A DNA stretch of 64,000 nt from Burkholderia guangdongensis (GTDB lineage Bacteria > Pseudomonadota > Gammaproteobacteria > Burkholderiales > Burkholderiaceae), in the NCBI RefSeq assembly GCF_013403875.1, contig NZ_JACBNX010000008.1, positions 62,001-126,000 of the forward strand, given 5' to 3'. Of the stretch, positions 8,368 through 17,614 are shown in pieces. A program made the position numbers and the translations under genes. The number at the start of each line of letters is the position of its first letter. Within the stretch, counting starts at the first letter, position 1. The notes below the pieces were generated by a model. The model saw only the letters and a program-made list of their open reading frames with translations, did not search any database and was not told the DNA's origin.

Positions 8368-9495
8368 TCAGGTGCCGCCGGTGCCCGTATTCGCGGTCGT
8401 CAGATGCTCGGCGCCGCCGGCATCGAGCCAGTTGCGCAGGCGCGACGCGTCCGCGAAGCGCGAGTACTTGCCGTACGAATCGAGCAGCACCATCACCATC
8501 GCGCGATTGTGGATCGTCGTCTGCATCACGAGGCACTCGCCCGCTTCGTTGATGAAGCCCGTCTTCTGCAGGCCGATGTCCCACGTCGGGTTGCGCACCA
8601 GCGCGTTGGTGCTCCGGTACGCGAGCGTGCGCTTGCCGGTGAACACGTCGTAGCTCTGATCGGTCGAGAACTGGCGGATCATCGGGTACTGGTACGCGGC
8701 CTCGACCATCTTCACGAGGTCGCGCGCGGTCGACACGTTCTCGCTCGACAGGCCCGTCGAATTCTCGAAGTGCGTGTCGGTCATGCCCAGCGCCTTCGCC
8801 TTCGCGTTCATCGCCGCGATGAACGCCGGGCGGCCGCCCGGGTAGTAGCGCGACAGCGCGGCCGCCGCGCGGTTCTCCGACGCCATCAGCGCGATGTGCA
8901 GCATGTCCTCGCGCGACAGCACCGAGCCGACCGACAGGCGCGAGCCCGTGCCCTTGTCGTAGTCGCGATCCTCGTCGGACACTTCGATCTGGTCCGTCAG
9001 CGGCAGCTTCGAGTCGAGCGTGACCATCGCGGTCATCAGCTTCGAGATCGACGCGATCGGCACGACCGCGTGCGAGTTCTTGTCGAAGAGCGGCTCGTTC
9101 GTATTCTGGTCAACGACGAACGCGACGTTCGAGCGCAACGCGACCGGCGCGTCGGGCGAGTCGTGCAGGCCGAACGCCTGGTTCGCCGGCGGGCGGGGCT
9201 GGAACGCGACCCGGCGCACCGCGAGGTGATGGCCGCGCATATTCGACGCGAGCGTGATGCGCTTGCGCGCCTTCACGCGCGGCGCTTCGTCGGCGGACGA
9301 CACCTTCAGCGACTTCTTCTCGGCGGAAGCGGCCGCTTTCTTCTTGGTGACGTGATGGGCCTTCGCGGTGACGGCAAAAGCGTCGGTGGGCGCGACGGCG
9401 GCAGCGGTTGCAAGCATCGCGACGGCGACCGAGACGGCCGTGCCGAGCGCCATGCTCTGCAATACTCTGCGCGGGGAAAACAGTTCGGCTTTCAT
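8368..9495 (-). CDS. pbpG: D-alanyl-D-alanine endopeptidase (PbpG/PBP7 type)
   Basis: Periplasmic serine peptidase of the S11 family that cuts D-Ala cross-links in peptidoglycan. 375 aa. The signal or anchor segment is at about 11-40, followed by a Lys/Ala-rich linker. The catalytic motifs are SISK (S149, K152), SEN in MASENRAAAAL, and KTG in LQKTGFINEAG. The start at 9495 (MKAELFSPRRVLQ) is preferred because the upstream in-frame stretch lies in AT-rich leader DNA. Known PBP7 enzymes cleave cross-linked muropeptides. Confidence 0.9.
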   Translation of the reverse strand: MKAELFSPRRVLQSMALGTAVSVAVAMLATAAAVAPTDAFAVTAKAHHVTKKKAAASAEKKSLKVSSADEAPRVKARKRITLASNMRGHHLAVRRVAFQPRPPANQAFGLHDSPDAPVALRSNVAFVVDQNTNEPLFDKNSHAVVPIASISKLMTAMVTLDSKLPLTDQIEVSDEDRDYDKGTGSRLSVGSVLSREDMLHIALMASENRAAAALSRYYPGGRPAFIAAMNAKAKALGMTDTHFENSTGLSSENVSTARDLVKMVEAAYQYPMIRQFSTDQSYDVFTGKRTLAYRSTNALVRNPTWDIGLQKTGFINEAGECLVMQTTIHNRAMVMVLLDSYGKYSRFADASRLRNWLDAGGAEHLTTANTGTGGT

Positions 9496-9980
9496 TGGGG
9501 TCTGGACAAAGCGGCGGACGTAACCGCAAGTGTAGTTAAGGCTGAAAAAATAAGCAATATTAGGCACTTACCGATCATCTTTAAACCGGATTGTAAGCGT
9601 CGATCGATGAAAACAGCGATCGACCTCCCCGTCTTCATCGAAAAAAACAATGAAGACCGCGCCTCGTCACGCTCGCCTCCCGATTACCCACCGGTTAATT
9701 GAGATAACGTCACTTCGAACGCAAATTAAAGCGGGGAAACTACGTATCCGGCGCTCGGCACGCCTGACGGACCGTCACGCGGCACGCCGGCGATGACACA
9801 TCGCGGCGCCCGTCGAAACGGCGCGGTTTCGACAAGAATCCTGGAACAACGTTCCACACCCCTGTTCGGTTTACCGGCCCTCATTCTGATGCGCGACAGC
9901 CCCGCCCGGATTGGTGCAGCGCGTGCCGCACTTGCTGGAATCGTTTCCAGCCCCGACCCATAAACCATTGTTCTACCGGA
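9496..9980. other. Intergenic region between pbpG and the phasin gene
   Basis: About 650 bp separate pbpG from the phasin start; the first 485 bp hold no convincing gene. It is AT-richer near 9530-9620 (probable pbpG promoter and leader) and 9640-9730, and contains only short readings without family resemblance. The phasin control region starts at about 9992. Confidence 0.6.
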
Positions 9981-9991
9981 GAATTGTTGCA

Positions 9992-10067
9992 TTTGTGCGA
10001 CGCACAAAAAGTGCTTGACATGCGCATTGGGCGCCCTAAAATAGCATCCATTGCTGCGACGCACAAA
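9992..10067 (+). promoter_or_regulatory. Phasin promoter flanked by two PhaR-like palindromes
   Basis: Promoter: -35 TTGACA (10015-10020), 16-bp spacer, -10 TAAAAT (10037-10042). Upstream of it is a perfect inverted repeat TTTGTGC-GAC-GCACAAA (9992-10008). Just past the expected start site is a degenerate copy TTGCTGC-GAC-GCACAAA (10051-10067). Two operators bracketing a strong promoter of a phasin gene suggest the polyhydroxybutyrate repressor PhaR. Motif and spacing are seen; PhaR is inferred. Confidence 0.7.
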
Positions 10068-10142
10068 GCGCGCAACGAAGTATCCGAGAGTAGTGCCCCT
10101 TACCTTTATGCGATCGTCGAGATCGCTCTTCAGGAGCTAGAC

Positions 10143-10712
10143 ATGTCTTTGCTGACCCCCGAGCAAATCGCCGCTGCCCACAAAGCCAACCTCGAAAGCC
10201 TGTTCAGCCTCACGACGAAGGCATTCGAAGGCGTTGAGAAGCTGGTCGAACTGAACCTGCAAGTCGTGAAGTCGACGCTCGCAGAAAGCCAGGAAAACGC
10301 GCAGCGTCTGCTGTCGGTGAAGGACGCGCAAGAACTGCTCGCGCTGCAAGCCAGCCTCACGCAGCCGATCGCTGAAAAGGCGATGTCGTACGGCCGTCAC
10401 GTGTATGAAATCGCGTCGTCGACGCAAGCTGAATTCGCGAAGGTTGCCGAAGCGTTCTACGCGGACCAGCAAAGCAAGGTCCAGGCGCTCGTCGACAATG
10501 TCGCGAAGAACGCCCCGGCCGGTTCGGAAACGGCTGTCGCCGCGCTGAAGTCGGCGCTGAACGCCGCGAACACGACGTACGAAACGGTTCAGAAGGCCAC
10601 GAAGCAAGCGATCGAAATCGCCGAAACGAACTTCAACGCCGCTGCTGCCGTCGCGACGAAGGCTGCTACCGCCGCCGCCGCTCGCCGCACCGCGTCGACG
10701 AAGACTGCGTAA
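10143..10712 (+). CDS. phaP: Phasin (polyhydroxyalkanoate granule protein)
   Basis: 189-aa amphipathic, Ala/Lys-rich helical protein of the phasin 2 family. The core is [20 protein letters not shown] followed by [19 protein letters not shown]; the C-terminus is an Ala-rich tail ending in [14 protein letters not shown], like PhaP/PhaM-type tails. Phasins coat PHB granules and control their number and size. The start at 10143 has a clear AGGAG site 8 nt upstream. It has its own strong promoter and terminator, so it is a single-gene unit. Confidence 0.93.
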   Translation: MSLLTPEQIAAAHKANLESLFSLTTKAFEGVEKLVELNLQVVKSTLAESQENAQRLLSVKDAQELLALQASLTQPIAEKAMSYGRHVYEIASSTQAEFAKVAEAFYADQQSKVQALVDNVAKNAPAGSETAVAALKSALNAANTTYETVQKATKQAIEIAETNFNAAAAVATKAATAAAARRTASTKTA

Positions 10713-10731
10713 GCAAGCGTCTCTCGCTTCG

Positions 10732-10762
10732 AAAAAACCGCGCGCTGCGCGGTTTTTTTTTT
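10732..10762 (+). terminator. Terminator of the phasin gene
   Basis: GC-rich hairpin CCGCGCG-C-TGCGCGG (10738-10752) followed by ten T residues, 20 nt after the stop codon. A very strong intrinsic terminator. Confidence 0.9.
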
Positions 10763-10802
10763 GGCTTCGCGTTCCATCACCCGCACGACGGACGCATCGA
10801 TA

Positions 10803-10842
10803 CAAAAAAACGGCGTTTCCCCGATCGAGGGGAAACGCCGTT
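10803..10842 (-). terminator. Terminator of the pyruvate dehydrogenase operon
   Basis: Inverted repeat CGGCGTTTCCCC / GGGGAAACGCCG (10811-10822, 10829-10840) with a 6-nt loop. On the minus strand it is followed by a T7 run, 50 nt after the lpdA stop. Confidence 0.88.
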
Positions 10843-10891
10843 CTCGCAAGATGCGGCCGACGCATGATGCATGCGCCGGCCGCGGCCGCGC

Positions 10892-12649
10892 TTACTTCTT
10901 CCGTTGCGGCGGCAGGTCCGTGCACACGCCTTCGTACAGCTCGGCCGCCATCCCGACCGATTCGCCGAGCGTCGGGTGCGGATGGATCGTCTTGCCGATA
11001 TCCTCGGCGTCCGCGCCCATCTCGACCGCGAGGCACACTTCGCTGATCAGGTCGCCCGCGTTCAGACCGACGATGCCACCGCCGATCACGCGATGCGTTT
11101 CTTCGTCGAAGATCAGCTTCGTGAAGCCTTCGTCGCGGCCGTTCGCGATCGCGCGGCCCGACGCGGCCCACGGGAACACCGCCTTGCCGAACTTGATCCC
11201 TTCGGCCTTGCACTGCTCTTCCGTCTTGCCGGCCCACGCGACTTCCGGATCGGTGTACGCGACCGACGGAATCTGGATCGCGTCGAAATACGCCTTCTCG
11301 CCGTGCGCCGCTTCCGCCGCCACGTGACCTTCGTGCACCGCCTTGTGCGCGAGCATCGGCTGGCCGACGACGTCGCCGATCGCGAAGATGTGCGGCACGT
11401 TCGTGCGCATCTGCTTGTCGACGTCGATGAAGCCGCGATCCGTCACGGCGACGCCGGCCTTGTCCGCGCCGATCTTCTTGCCGTTCGGGCTGCGGCCGAC
11501 CGCGACGAGCACCAGGTCGTAGCGCTGCGGCTCCGCCGGCGCCTTCTCGCCTTCGAACTTCACATAGATGCCGTCGGCCTTCGCTTCCGCACCGACCGTC
11601 TTCGTCTTCAACATCACGTTGCCGAAGCGCTTCGCGTTGTACTTCTCCCAGACCTTCACGAGGTCACGGTCCGCGCCCTGCATCAGGCCATCGAGCATTT
11701 CGACGACGTCGATCTCGGCGCCGAGCGTCGAGTAGACCGTCGCCATTTCGAGGCCGATGATCCCGCCGCCGACCACGAGCATCCGCTTCGGCAGCTGGCG
11801 CAGTTCGAGCGCGCCGGTCGAATCGACGATACGCGGATCTTCCGGGAAGAACGGCAGCTTCACCGCCTGCGAGCCGGCCGCGATGATCGCATGCTTGAAC
11901 CTGACGACCTTCTTGCCGCCTTCGCCCTGCACTTCCATGTGATGCGGATCGACGAACGCGCCGACGCCGGTGACGACTTCGACCTTGCGCGCCTTCGCCA
12001 TGCCGGCGAGGCCGCCGGTCAGCTTCTTGACGACGCCTTCCTTGAAGCCGCGCAGCGTGTCGAGATCGACTTCGGGCTTGCCGAACTTGATGCCGTGCGA
12101 TTCGAGCGCTTCCGCTTCGTCGATCACGAGCGCGGTATGCAGCAGCGCCTTCGACGGGATGCAGCCGACGTTCAGGCACACGCCGCCGAGCGTCGAATAG
12201 CGTTCGACGAGGACGGTTTTCATGCCGAGGTCGGCCGAGCGGAACGCGGCCGAGTAGCCGCCGGGGCCGGCGCCGAGCACGAGCATGTCGCACTCGATGT
12301 CCGCGCCGCCGGCATAGCTGCCGGCTTGCGGTGCGGGCGCGGCTGCGGCCGGCGCCGGCGCGGCGGCCTTCGGCGCTTCGGCGGGCTTCGCGGCGGGCGC
12401 GGCTGCGCCTGCGGCGGCTTCGACGATTGCGATGACCGTGCCTTCGGAGACCTTGTCGCCGGCCTTGACCTTGATTTCCTTCACCGTGCCGGCGACGTCG
12501 CTCGGCACTTCCATCGATGCTTTATCCGATTCGAGCGTGATGAGCGTCTGCTCTTTTTCGATCACGTCGCCGGGTTTGACGTTGACTTCGATGACATCGA
12601 CGCCGCTGAAGTCGCCGATATCGGGCACTTTGACTTCGATGAGACTCAT
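10892..12649 (-). CDS. lpdA: Dihydrolipoyl dehydrogenase (E3) with N-terminal lipoyl domain
   Basis: E3 component of pyruvate dehydrogenase: reoxidises dihydrolipoamide with FAD and passes electrons to NAD+. 585 aa, longer than the usual 470 because residues 1-80 form a lipoyl domain (lipoyl lysine in [12 protein letters not shown]), followed by an Ala/Pro linker (to about 115). The FAD domain has [10 protein letters not shown] and the redox disulfide [13 protein letters not shown]; the NAD domain has [12 protein letters not shown]. Lipoyl-fused E3 is known in beta-proteobacteria. It is separated from aceF by 273 bp containing a repeat element. Confidence 0.96.
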   Translation of the reverse strand: MSLIEVKVPDIGDFSGVDVIEVNVKPGDVIEKEQTLITLESDKASMEVPSDVAGTVKEIKVKAGDKVSEGTVIAIVEAAAGAAAPAAKPAEAPKAAAPAPAAAAPAPQAGSYAGGADIECDMLVLGAGPGGYSAAFRSADLGMKTVLVERYSTLGGVCLNVGCIPSKALLHTALVIDEAEALESHGIKFGKPEVDLDTLRGFKEGVVKKLTGGLAGMAKARKVEVVTGVGAFVDPHHMEVQGEGGKKVVRFKHAIIAAGSQAVKLPFFPEDPRIVDSTGALELRQLPKRMLVVGGGIIGLEMATVYSTLGAEIDVVEMLDGLMQGADRDLVKVWEKYNAKRFGNVMLKTKTVGAEAKADGIYVKFEGEKAPAEPQRYDLVLVAVGRSPNGKKIGADKAGVAVTDRGFIDVDKQMRTNVPHIFAIGDVVGQPMLAHKAVHEGHVAAEAAHGEKAYFDAIQIPSVAYTDPEVAWAGKTEEQCKAEGIKFGKAVFPWAASGRAIANGRDEGFTKLIFDEETHRVIGGGIVGLNAGDLISEVCLAVEMGADAEDIGKTIHPHPTLGESVGMAAELYEGVCTDLPPQRKK

Positions 12650-12785
12650 TTACGTCCCCTTCTTGTTTGGGCTCTACAGACAGAGGGAAAGAAACCCGCG
12701 CATTGAACTACGGCCTGACTGGAGAACGGGGTCCTGGGCAGCACCACCTTTGCCGTCCGCCCAAGGACGCGCCTTTCTTTTGGTT

Positions 12786-12835
12786 ACTTTTCTTTGGAAG
12801 ACAAAGAAAAGTGACCGCCGCCCCGCGCAGGGGCG
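12786..12835. repeat. Twin-hairpin intergenic repeat between aceF and lpdA
   Basis: Perfect 11-bp inverted repeat ACTTTTCTTTG-GAAGA-CAAAGAAAAGT (12786-12812), followed at once by CGCCCC-GCGCA-GGGGCG (12819-12835). It lies in a 273-bp non-coding gap inside the PDH operon. From memory, very similar AAGAAAAGT/GGGGCG hairpin pairs recur between genes in Burkholderia and relatives; only one copy is visible in this window. It may attenuate or process the transcript. Confidence 0.65.
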
Positions 12836-12922
12836 ACACATGCAGACCGATAAGAAAACAAGTTCAACGAAGAGGCATGAGCACCACAACAAAACCCACG
12901 CCCCCGCGAGCCCCTTCGCTCA

Positions 12923-14563
12923 TCAAAGAATCACACGCCGGAAATCGCCAAGAATCGCGGCGAGATACGCATTGAACCGCGCGGCTTCCGCGCCGTCGAT
13001 CACGCGATGGTCATACGACAGCGACAGCGGCATCGTGAGACGCGGCACGAACTGCTTGCCGTCCCACACCGGCTTCATCGCGCTGCGCGACAACCCGAGA
13101 ATCGCCACTTCCGGCGCATTGATGATCGGCGTGAAGTTCGTGCCGCCGATCCCGCCGAGCGACGAGATCGAGAAGCACCCGCCCTGCATCTGATCCGGCT
13201 TCAGCTTGCCTTCGCGCGCCGCCTTCGACAGATCGGTCATTTCCTTCGCGATGTCGACGAGCCCCTTCTTGTCCGCGTCGCGGATCACCGGCACGACGAG
13301 ACCGTTCGGCGTGTCGGCGGCGAACCCGATGTGGTAGTACTGCTTGAAGACGAGGTTGTCGCCGTCGAGGCTCGCGTTGAACGTCGGGAATTTCTTCAGC
13401 GCGGCGACAGCCGCCTTGATCACGAACGCGAGCATCGTGAACTTCACGCCCGCCTTCTCGTTCTCCTTGTTCAGCTTCACGCGCAGCGCTTCGAGCTCCG
13501 TGATGTCCGCTTCGTCGTTGTTCGTGACGTGCGGGATCATCACCCAGTTGCGATGCAGGTTCGCGCCGGAGATCTTCTTGATCCGCGACAGCGGCTTCGC
13601 CTCGAACGGGCCGAACTTCGAGAAGTCGACCTTCGGCCACGGCAGCAGATTCAGCTCGCCGCCACCCGCCGGTGCCGCGGCAGCGCCCGGCGCCGCACGC
13701 TGGCCCGTCATCACGCCCTTCACGAAGTTCGTCACGTCTTCCTTCGTGATGCGGCCCTTCGGCCCGGTGCCCGCGACACGCGCCACGTCGACGCCGAGTT
13801 CGCGCGCGAACTTGCGCACCGACGGCGACGCGTGGCTCGCGCGGTACTCGCCGGCCGGCGCCGATGCAGCGGCCGGTGCCGCTGCCGGAGCCGGTGCAGC
13901 CTTCGGCGCAGGCGCGGGCGCCGCGGCCGGCGCAGCGGCGGCCGGTGCCGGAGCAGGCGCCGCGGCCGGCGCGGCAGCCGCCGCACCAGCGGCTTCGAGC
14001 ACGACGATCAGCGTCCCTTCGGACACCGTATCACCGATCTTCACCTTCAGTTCCTTCACGACGCCGGCGGCCGGGCTCGGCACGTCCATCGTCGCCTTGT
14101 CCGATTCGAGCGTGACGAGCGACTGCTCCTTCTCGACCGTGTCGCCGACCTTCACGGCGATCTCGATCACCGGCACGTCCGTGTAGTCGCCGATATCCGG
14201 CACCTTCACCTCGAGCGTGCCGCCGCCGGCCGCTGCCGGGGCCGCTGCTGCCGCAGCCGGAGCCGGAGCCGCCGCCGCAGCGGGCGCCGCCGCCGCAGCA
14301 CCGTTCGGCTGCGCGGCCGCGCCGCCGCCTTCGAGCAGGATGATCAGCGTGCCTTCCGACACCGCGTCGCCGACCTTCACCTTCACTTCCTTCACCGTGC
14401 CGGCCGACGGGCTCGGCACGTCCATCGTCGCCTTGTCCGATTCGAGCGTCACGAGCGACTGCTCGGGCTCGACCGTATCGCCCGCCTTCACCAGCACCTC
14501 GATGACGGGCACATCCTTGTAATCGCCGATATCCGGCACTTTCACTTCGATCGCTTGACTCAT
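12923..14563 (-). CDS. aceF: Pyruvate dehydrogenase E2, dihydrolipoamide acetyltransferase
   Basis: Core of the pyruvate dehydrogenase complex; transfers acetyl groups from lipoamide to CoA. 546 aa. Two lipoyl domains (about 1-80 and 118-195; lipoyl lysine in both ESDKATMDVPSP), each followed by an Ala/Pro-rich swinging linker. Next is the peripheral-subunit-binding domain (ASPSVRKFARELGVDVARV) and the catalytic domain with the DHRVIDG motif near the C-terminus. The start [16 protein letters not shown] at 14563 has an AGA-rich leader; longer upstream readings are not coding. Confidence 0.96.
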   Translation of the reverse strand: MSQAIEVKVPDIGDYKDVPVIEVLVKAGDTVEPEQSLVTLESDKATMDVPSPSAGTVKEVKVKVGDAVSEGTLIILLEGGGAAAQPNGAAAAAPAAAAAPAPAAAAAAPAAAGGGTLEVKVPDIGDYTDVPVIEIAVKVGDTVEKEQSLVTLESDKATMDVPSPAAGVVKELKVKIGDTVSEGTLIVVLEAAGAAAAAPAAAPAPAPAAAAPAAAPAPAPKAAPAPAAAPAAASAPAGEYRASHASPSVRKFARELGVDVARVAGTGPKGRITKEDVTNFVKGVMTGQRAAPGAAAAPAGGGELNLLPWPKVDFSKFGPFEAKPLSRIKKISGANLHRNWVMIPHVTNNDEADITELEALRVKLNKENEKAGVKFTMLAFVIKAAVAALKKFPTFNASLDGDNLVFKQYYHIGFAADTPNGLVVPVIRDADKKGLVDIAKEMTDLSKAAREGKLKPDQMQGGCFSISSLGGIGGTNFTPIINAPEVAILGLSRSAMKPVWDGKQFVPRLTMPLSLSYDHRVIDGAEAARFNAYLAAILGDFRRVIL

Positions 14564-14634
14564 CTTTTCGTGTCTCCAGGGCCGCGCCCGCCCCTCGCGG
14601 GGGCGGGCCACGGCATCACTCGGCGCAGGGGGCG

Positions 14635-17331
14635 TTAAACGGTCATCGGGTTGGGCTTCGACGGATCGAGGTTGTACTTCGCGATCGCGTCGGCGACGAC
14701 CTTGCGGTCGATCTTGCCTTCGTCGGCGAGCGCGTTCAGCGCCGCGACGGTGACCCAGTAACGGTCGACTTCGAAGAAGTGGCGCAGACGTTCGCGCGTG
14801 TCCGAGCGGCCGAAGCCGTCCGTGCCGAGCACGACGAACTTGCGATCGATCTGGCCGCGGATCTGGTCCGTCAGCGCGCGGACGTAGTCGGTCGACGCGA
14901 TGACCGGGCCCTGCGTATCCTTCAGGCACTTCTGCACGTGCGACAGGCGGCGCTCCTCGGTCGGGTGCAGCAGGTTCCAGCGCTCGACTTCATGGCCTTC
15001 GCGCGCGAGCTCGGTGAAGCTCGGCACGCTCCACAGGTCGGCGGCGACGCCCCACTCGTTCTTCAGCATGTCGGCGGCGGCGATCACTTCGTTGAAGATC
15101 GTGCCCGCGCCGAGCAGCTGCACACGCGGCGCCTTCTTGTCGGCGTCGGCCTTGCGGAACGAATACATGCCCTTGATGATGTCGGCCGCCACGTGGTCGC
15201 CCTGCGGAATCGCCGGGTGCTCGTAGTTCTCGTTCATCACCGTGATGTAGTAGTACACGTCCTCCTGGTCCTGCACCATCCGGCGCAGGCCGTCCTGGAC
15301 GATCACCGCCAGCTCGTAGCCGAACGTCGGGTCGTAGCTCACGCAGTTCGGCACCGACGCCGCCCACAGCAGCGAGTGGCCGTCTTCGTGCTGCAGGCCT
15401 TCGCCGTTCAGCGTCGTGCGGCCCGCGGTGCCGCCGAGCAGGAAGCCGCGCGAACGCATATCGCCCGCGGCCCACGCGAGGTCGCCGATCCGCTGGAAGC
15501 CGAACATCGAGTAGAAGATGTAGAACGGCACCATGATCTCGCCGTGCGTCGAGTACGACGTCGCCGCCGCGATCCAGTCGCACATGCCGCCCGCTTCGTT
15601 GATGCCTTCCTGCAGGATCTGGCCGGTCGTCGATTCCTTGTAGAACATCAGCTGGTCGGAATCTTCCGGAATGTACTTCTGGCCTTCCTGGTTCCAGATA
15701 CCGATCTGGCGGAAGAGGCCCTCCATCCCGAACGTGCGCGACTCGTCCGGCACGATCGGCACGACACGCTTGCCGAGCGCCTTGTCTTTCAGCAGGATGT
15801 TCAGGATCCGCACGAACGCCATCGTCGTCGAGATCTCGCGGCCCTCGCCCGTGCCCTTGAGCAGCGGATCGAACGCTTCGAGCGCCGGCACCGGCAGCGA
15901 CTCGGCCTTCTCGCGGCGCTGCGGCAGGTAGCCGCCGAGATCCATGCGCTGCTTGCGCATGTACTCGAGCTCCTTCGAGCCTTCCTCGAACTTCAGGTAC
16001 GGCACGTCGGCGATCTGCTCGTCCGAGATCGGCAGGCGGAACTGGTCGCGGAACCGCTTCAACTGGTCGACCGGCAGCTTCTTCTGCTGGTGCGTGATGT
16101 TCATCGCCTGACCGGACTCGCCCATCCCGTAGCCCTTGATGGTCTTCGCGAGGATGACGGTCGGCGCGCCCTTCGAGTTGCTCGCCTCCGTGAACGCCGC
16201 GTAGATCTTGTGCGGATCGTGGCCGCCACGGTTCAGGTTCCAGATGTCGTCGTCGGACCAGTCCGAGACGAGCGCCTTCAGTTCAGGCGTGTTGAAGAAG
16301 TGCTCGCGCACGAACGCGCCCGATTCCGACTTGTACGTCTGGTATTCGCCGTCGACGACGTCCATCATCCGGCGCATCAGTGCACCCGTCTTGTCGCGCG
16401 CGAAGAGGGCATCCCAGCGGCTGCCCCAGATCACCTTGATCACGTTCCAGCCGGCGCCGCGGAACTCCGATTCGAGTTCCTGAATGATCTTGCCGTTGCC
16501 GCGCACCGGGCCGTCCAGACGCTGCAGGTTGCAGTTGATCACGAACACGAGGTTGTCGAGCTTCTCGCGGCTCGCCATCCCGATCGCGCCGAGCGATTCC
16601 GGCTCGTCGGTCTCGCCGTCGCCGAGGAACGCCCAGACCTTGCGGCCGGCCGTCTTCGCGAAGCCGCGCGCCTCGAGGTACTTCATGAAGCGCGCCTGGT
16701 AGATCGCCATGATCGGGCCCAGGCCCATCGACACGGTCGGGAACTGCCAGAAGTCCGGCATCAGCCACGGGTGCGGATACGACGAGATCCCCTCGCCGCC
16801 GACTTCCTGGCGGAAATTGTCGAGCTGGTTTTCGGTGAGGCGGCCGAGCAGGAACGCGCGCGAGTACACGCCCGGCGACGAGTGGCCCTGCACGAACACG
16901 AGATCGCCGCCGTGCTCGGCGGACGGCGCGTGCCAGAAGTGGTTGTAGCCGACGTCATAGAGCGTCGCGGCCGACGCGAACGACGCGATATGGCCGCCGA
17001 CGTTCGTGTCCTTGCCCGCGCGCAGCACCATCGCGAGTGCGTTCCAGCGCGTGTACGAGCGGATCTTGTGCTCGATTTCCTGGTCGCCCGGAATCTTCGC
17101 CTGGGCTTCGACCGGAATCGTGTTGATGTACGGGGTGTTCGCGGAGAACGGCAGATGCTCGCCACGCAGGCGCGCGAATTCGATCTGCTTTTCAATCAGG
17201 TAGTGGGCGCGACCCGTGCCCACCGAGGAGATCACGCCGTCCAGCGACTCGAGCCATTCGACGGTTTCCTGAGGATCGTCGTCACGTTCGGCGGCGACAT
17301 ATTTCATCACTTCGTTCGGTACAGCGGACAT
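14635..17331 (-). CDS. aceE: Pyruvate dehydrogenase E1 component (homodimeric)
   Basis: Thiamine-diphosphate-dependent decarboxylase of the PDH complex: pyruvate is converted to CO2 and acetyl-lipoyl E2. 898 aa, the normal homodimeric AceE length. The TPP/Mg motif GDGETDEPESLGAIG ... NCNLQRLDGPV is intact, and the C-terminal part has SFTELAREGHEVERWN. First gene of aceE-aceF-lpdA, with aceF 71 nt downstream. The promoter is in the AT-rich gap 17332-17614 shared with the divergent sensor kinase. No clear PdhR box was recognised. Confidence 0.97.
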   Translation of the reverse strand: MSAVPNEVMKYVAAERDDDPQETVEWLESLDGVISSVGTGRAHYLIEKQIEFARLRGEHLPFSANTPYINTIPVEAQAKIPGDQEIEHKIRSYTRWNALAMVLRAGKDTNVGGHIASFASAATLYDVGYNHFWHAPSAEHGGDLVFVQGHSSPGVYSRAFLLGRLTENQLDNFRQEVGGEGISSYPHPWLMPDFWQFPTVSMGLGPIMAIYQARFMKYLEARGFAKTAGRKVWAFLGDGETDEPESLGAIGMASREKLDNLVFVINCNLQRLDGPVRGNGKIIQELESEFRGAGWNVIKVIWGSRWDALFARDKTGALMRRMMDVVDGEYQTYKSESGAFVREHFFNTPELKALVSDWSDDDIWNLNRGGHDPHKIYAAFTEASNSKGAPTVILAKTIKGYGMGESGQAMNITHQQKKLPVDQLKRFRDQFRLPISDEQIADVPYLKFEEGSKELEYMRKQRMDLGGYLPQRREKAESLPVPALEAFDPLLKGTGEGREISTTMAFVRILNILLKDKALGKRVVPIVPDESRTFGMEGLFRQIGIWNQEGQKYIPEDSDQLMFYKESTTGQILQEGINEAGGMCDWIAAATSYSTHGEIMVPFYIFYSMFGFQRIGDLAWAAGDMRSRGFLLGGTAGRTTLNGEGLQHEDGHSLLWAASVPNCVSYDPTFGYELAVIVQDGLRRMVQDQEDVYYYITVMNENYEHPAIPQGDHVAADIIKGMYSFRKADADKKAPRVQLLGAGTIFNEVIAAADMLKNEWGVAADLWSVPSFTELAREGHEVERWNLLHPTEERRLSHVQKCLKDTQGPVIASTDYVRALTDQIRGQIDRKFVVLGTDGFGRSDTRERLRHFFEVDRYWVTVAALNALADEGKIDRKVVADAIAKYNLDPSKPNPMTV

Positions 17332-17614
17332 TCTCGTCTCCTGGGTCCTGGAATGATGTGAGGGTATGAGGTGGCACGCGTCGCGGACAAGCCCGGTCGG
17401 CCGTCAGCGGCAAGCTCCTGCGGATTGTAATGAGGGCTCGCGTCCCGGCGCAACAAAATTTTCGAATTATGAGATCATTTTTTACTATACAAAAAATAAG
17501 CGCGGCGCACCCTCGAAATCTGGCATGCCGTTGTCAGGTCGTCCGACAAATTCGTTTCCGTTCAACCCGTCCCGTATAGGTTTTCCCTTAATTGCGCTGC
17601 GCTACAATCCTGCC
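17332..17614. promoter_or_regulatory. Divergent promoter region aceE / sensor kinase
   Basis: A 283-bp gap whose centre (17450-17510) is strongly AT-rich in a 67% GC setting, with TTTTTTACTATACAAAA-type sequence. It must hold the aceE promoter (minus) and the sensor-kinase promoter (plus). A plus-strand -10-like TACAAT is at 17603-17608, very close to the ATG at 17615. No operator palindrome was recognised. Confidence 0.5.

Noticed and set aside
14779..17361. An 860-codon open frame opposite aceE
   Set aside because: Mirror of an intact, highly conserved gene with composition typical of antisense frames.
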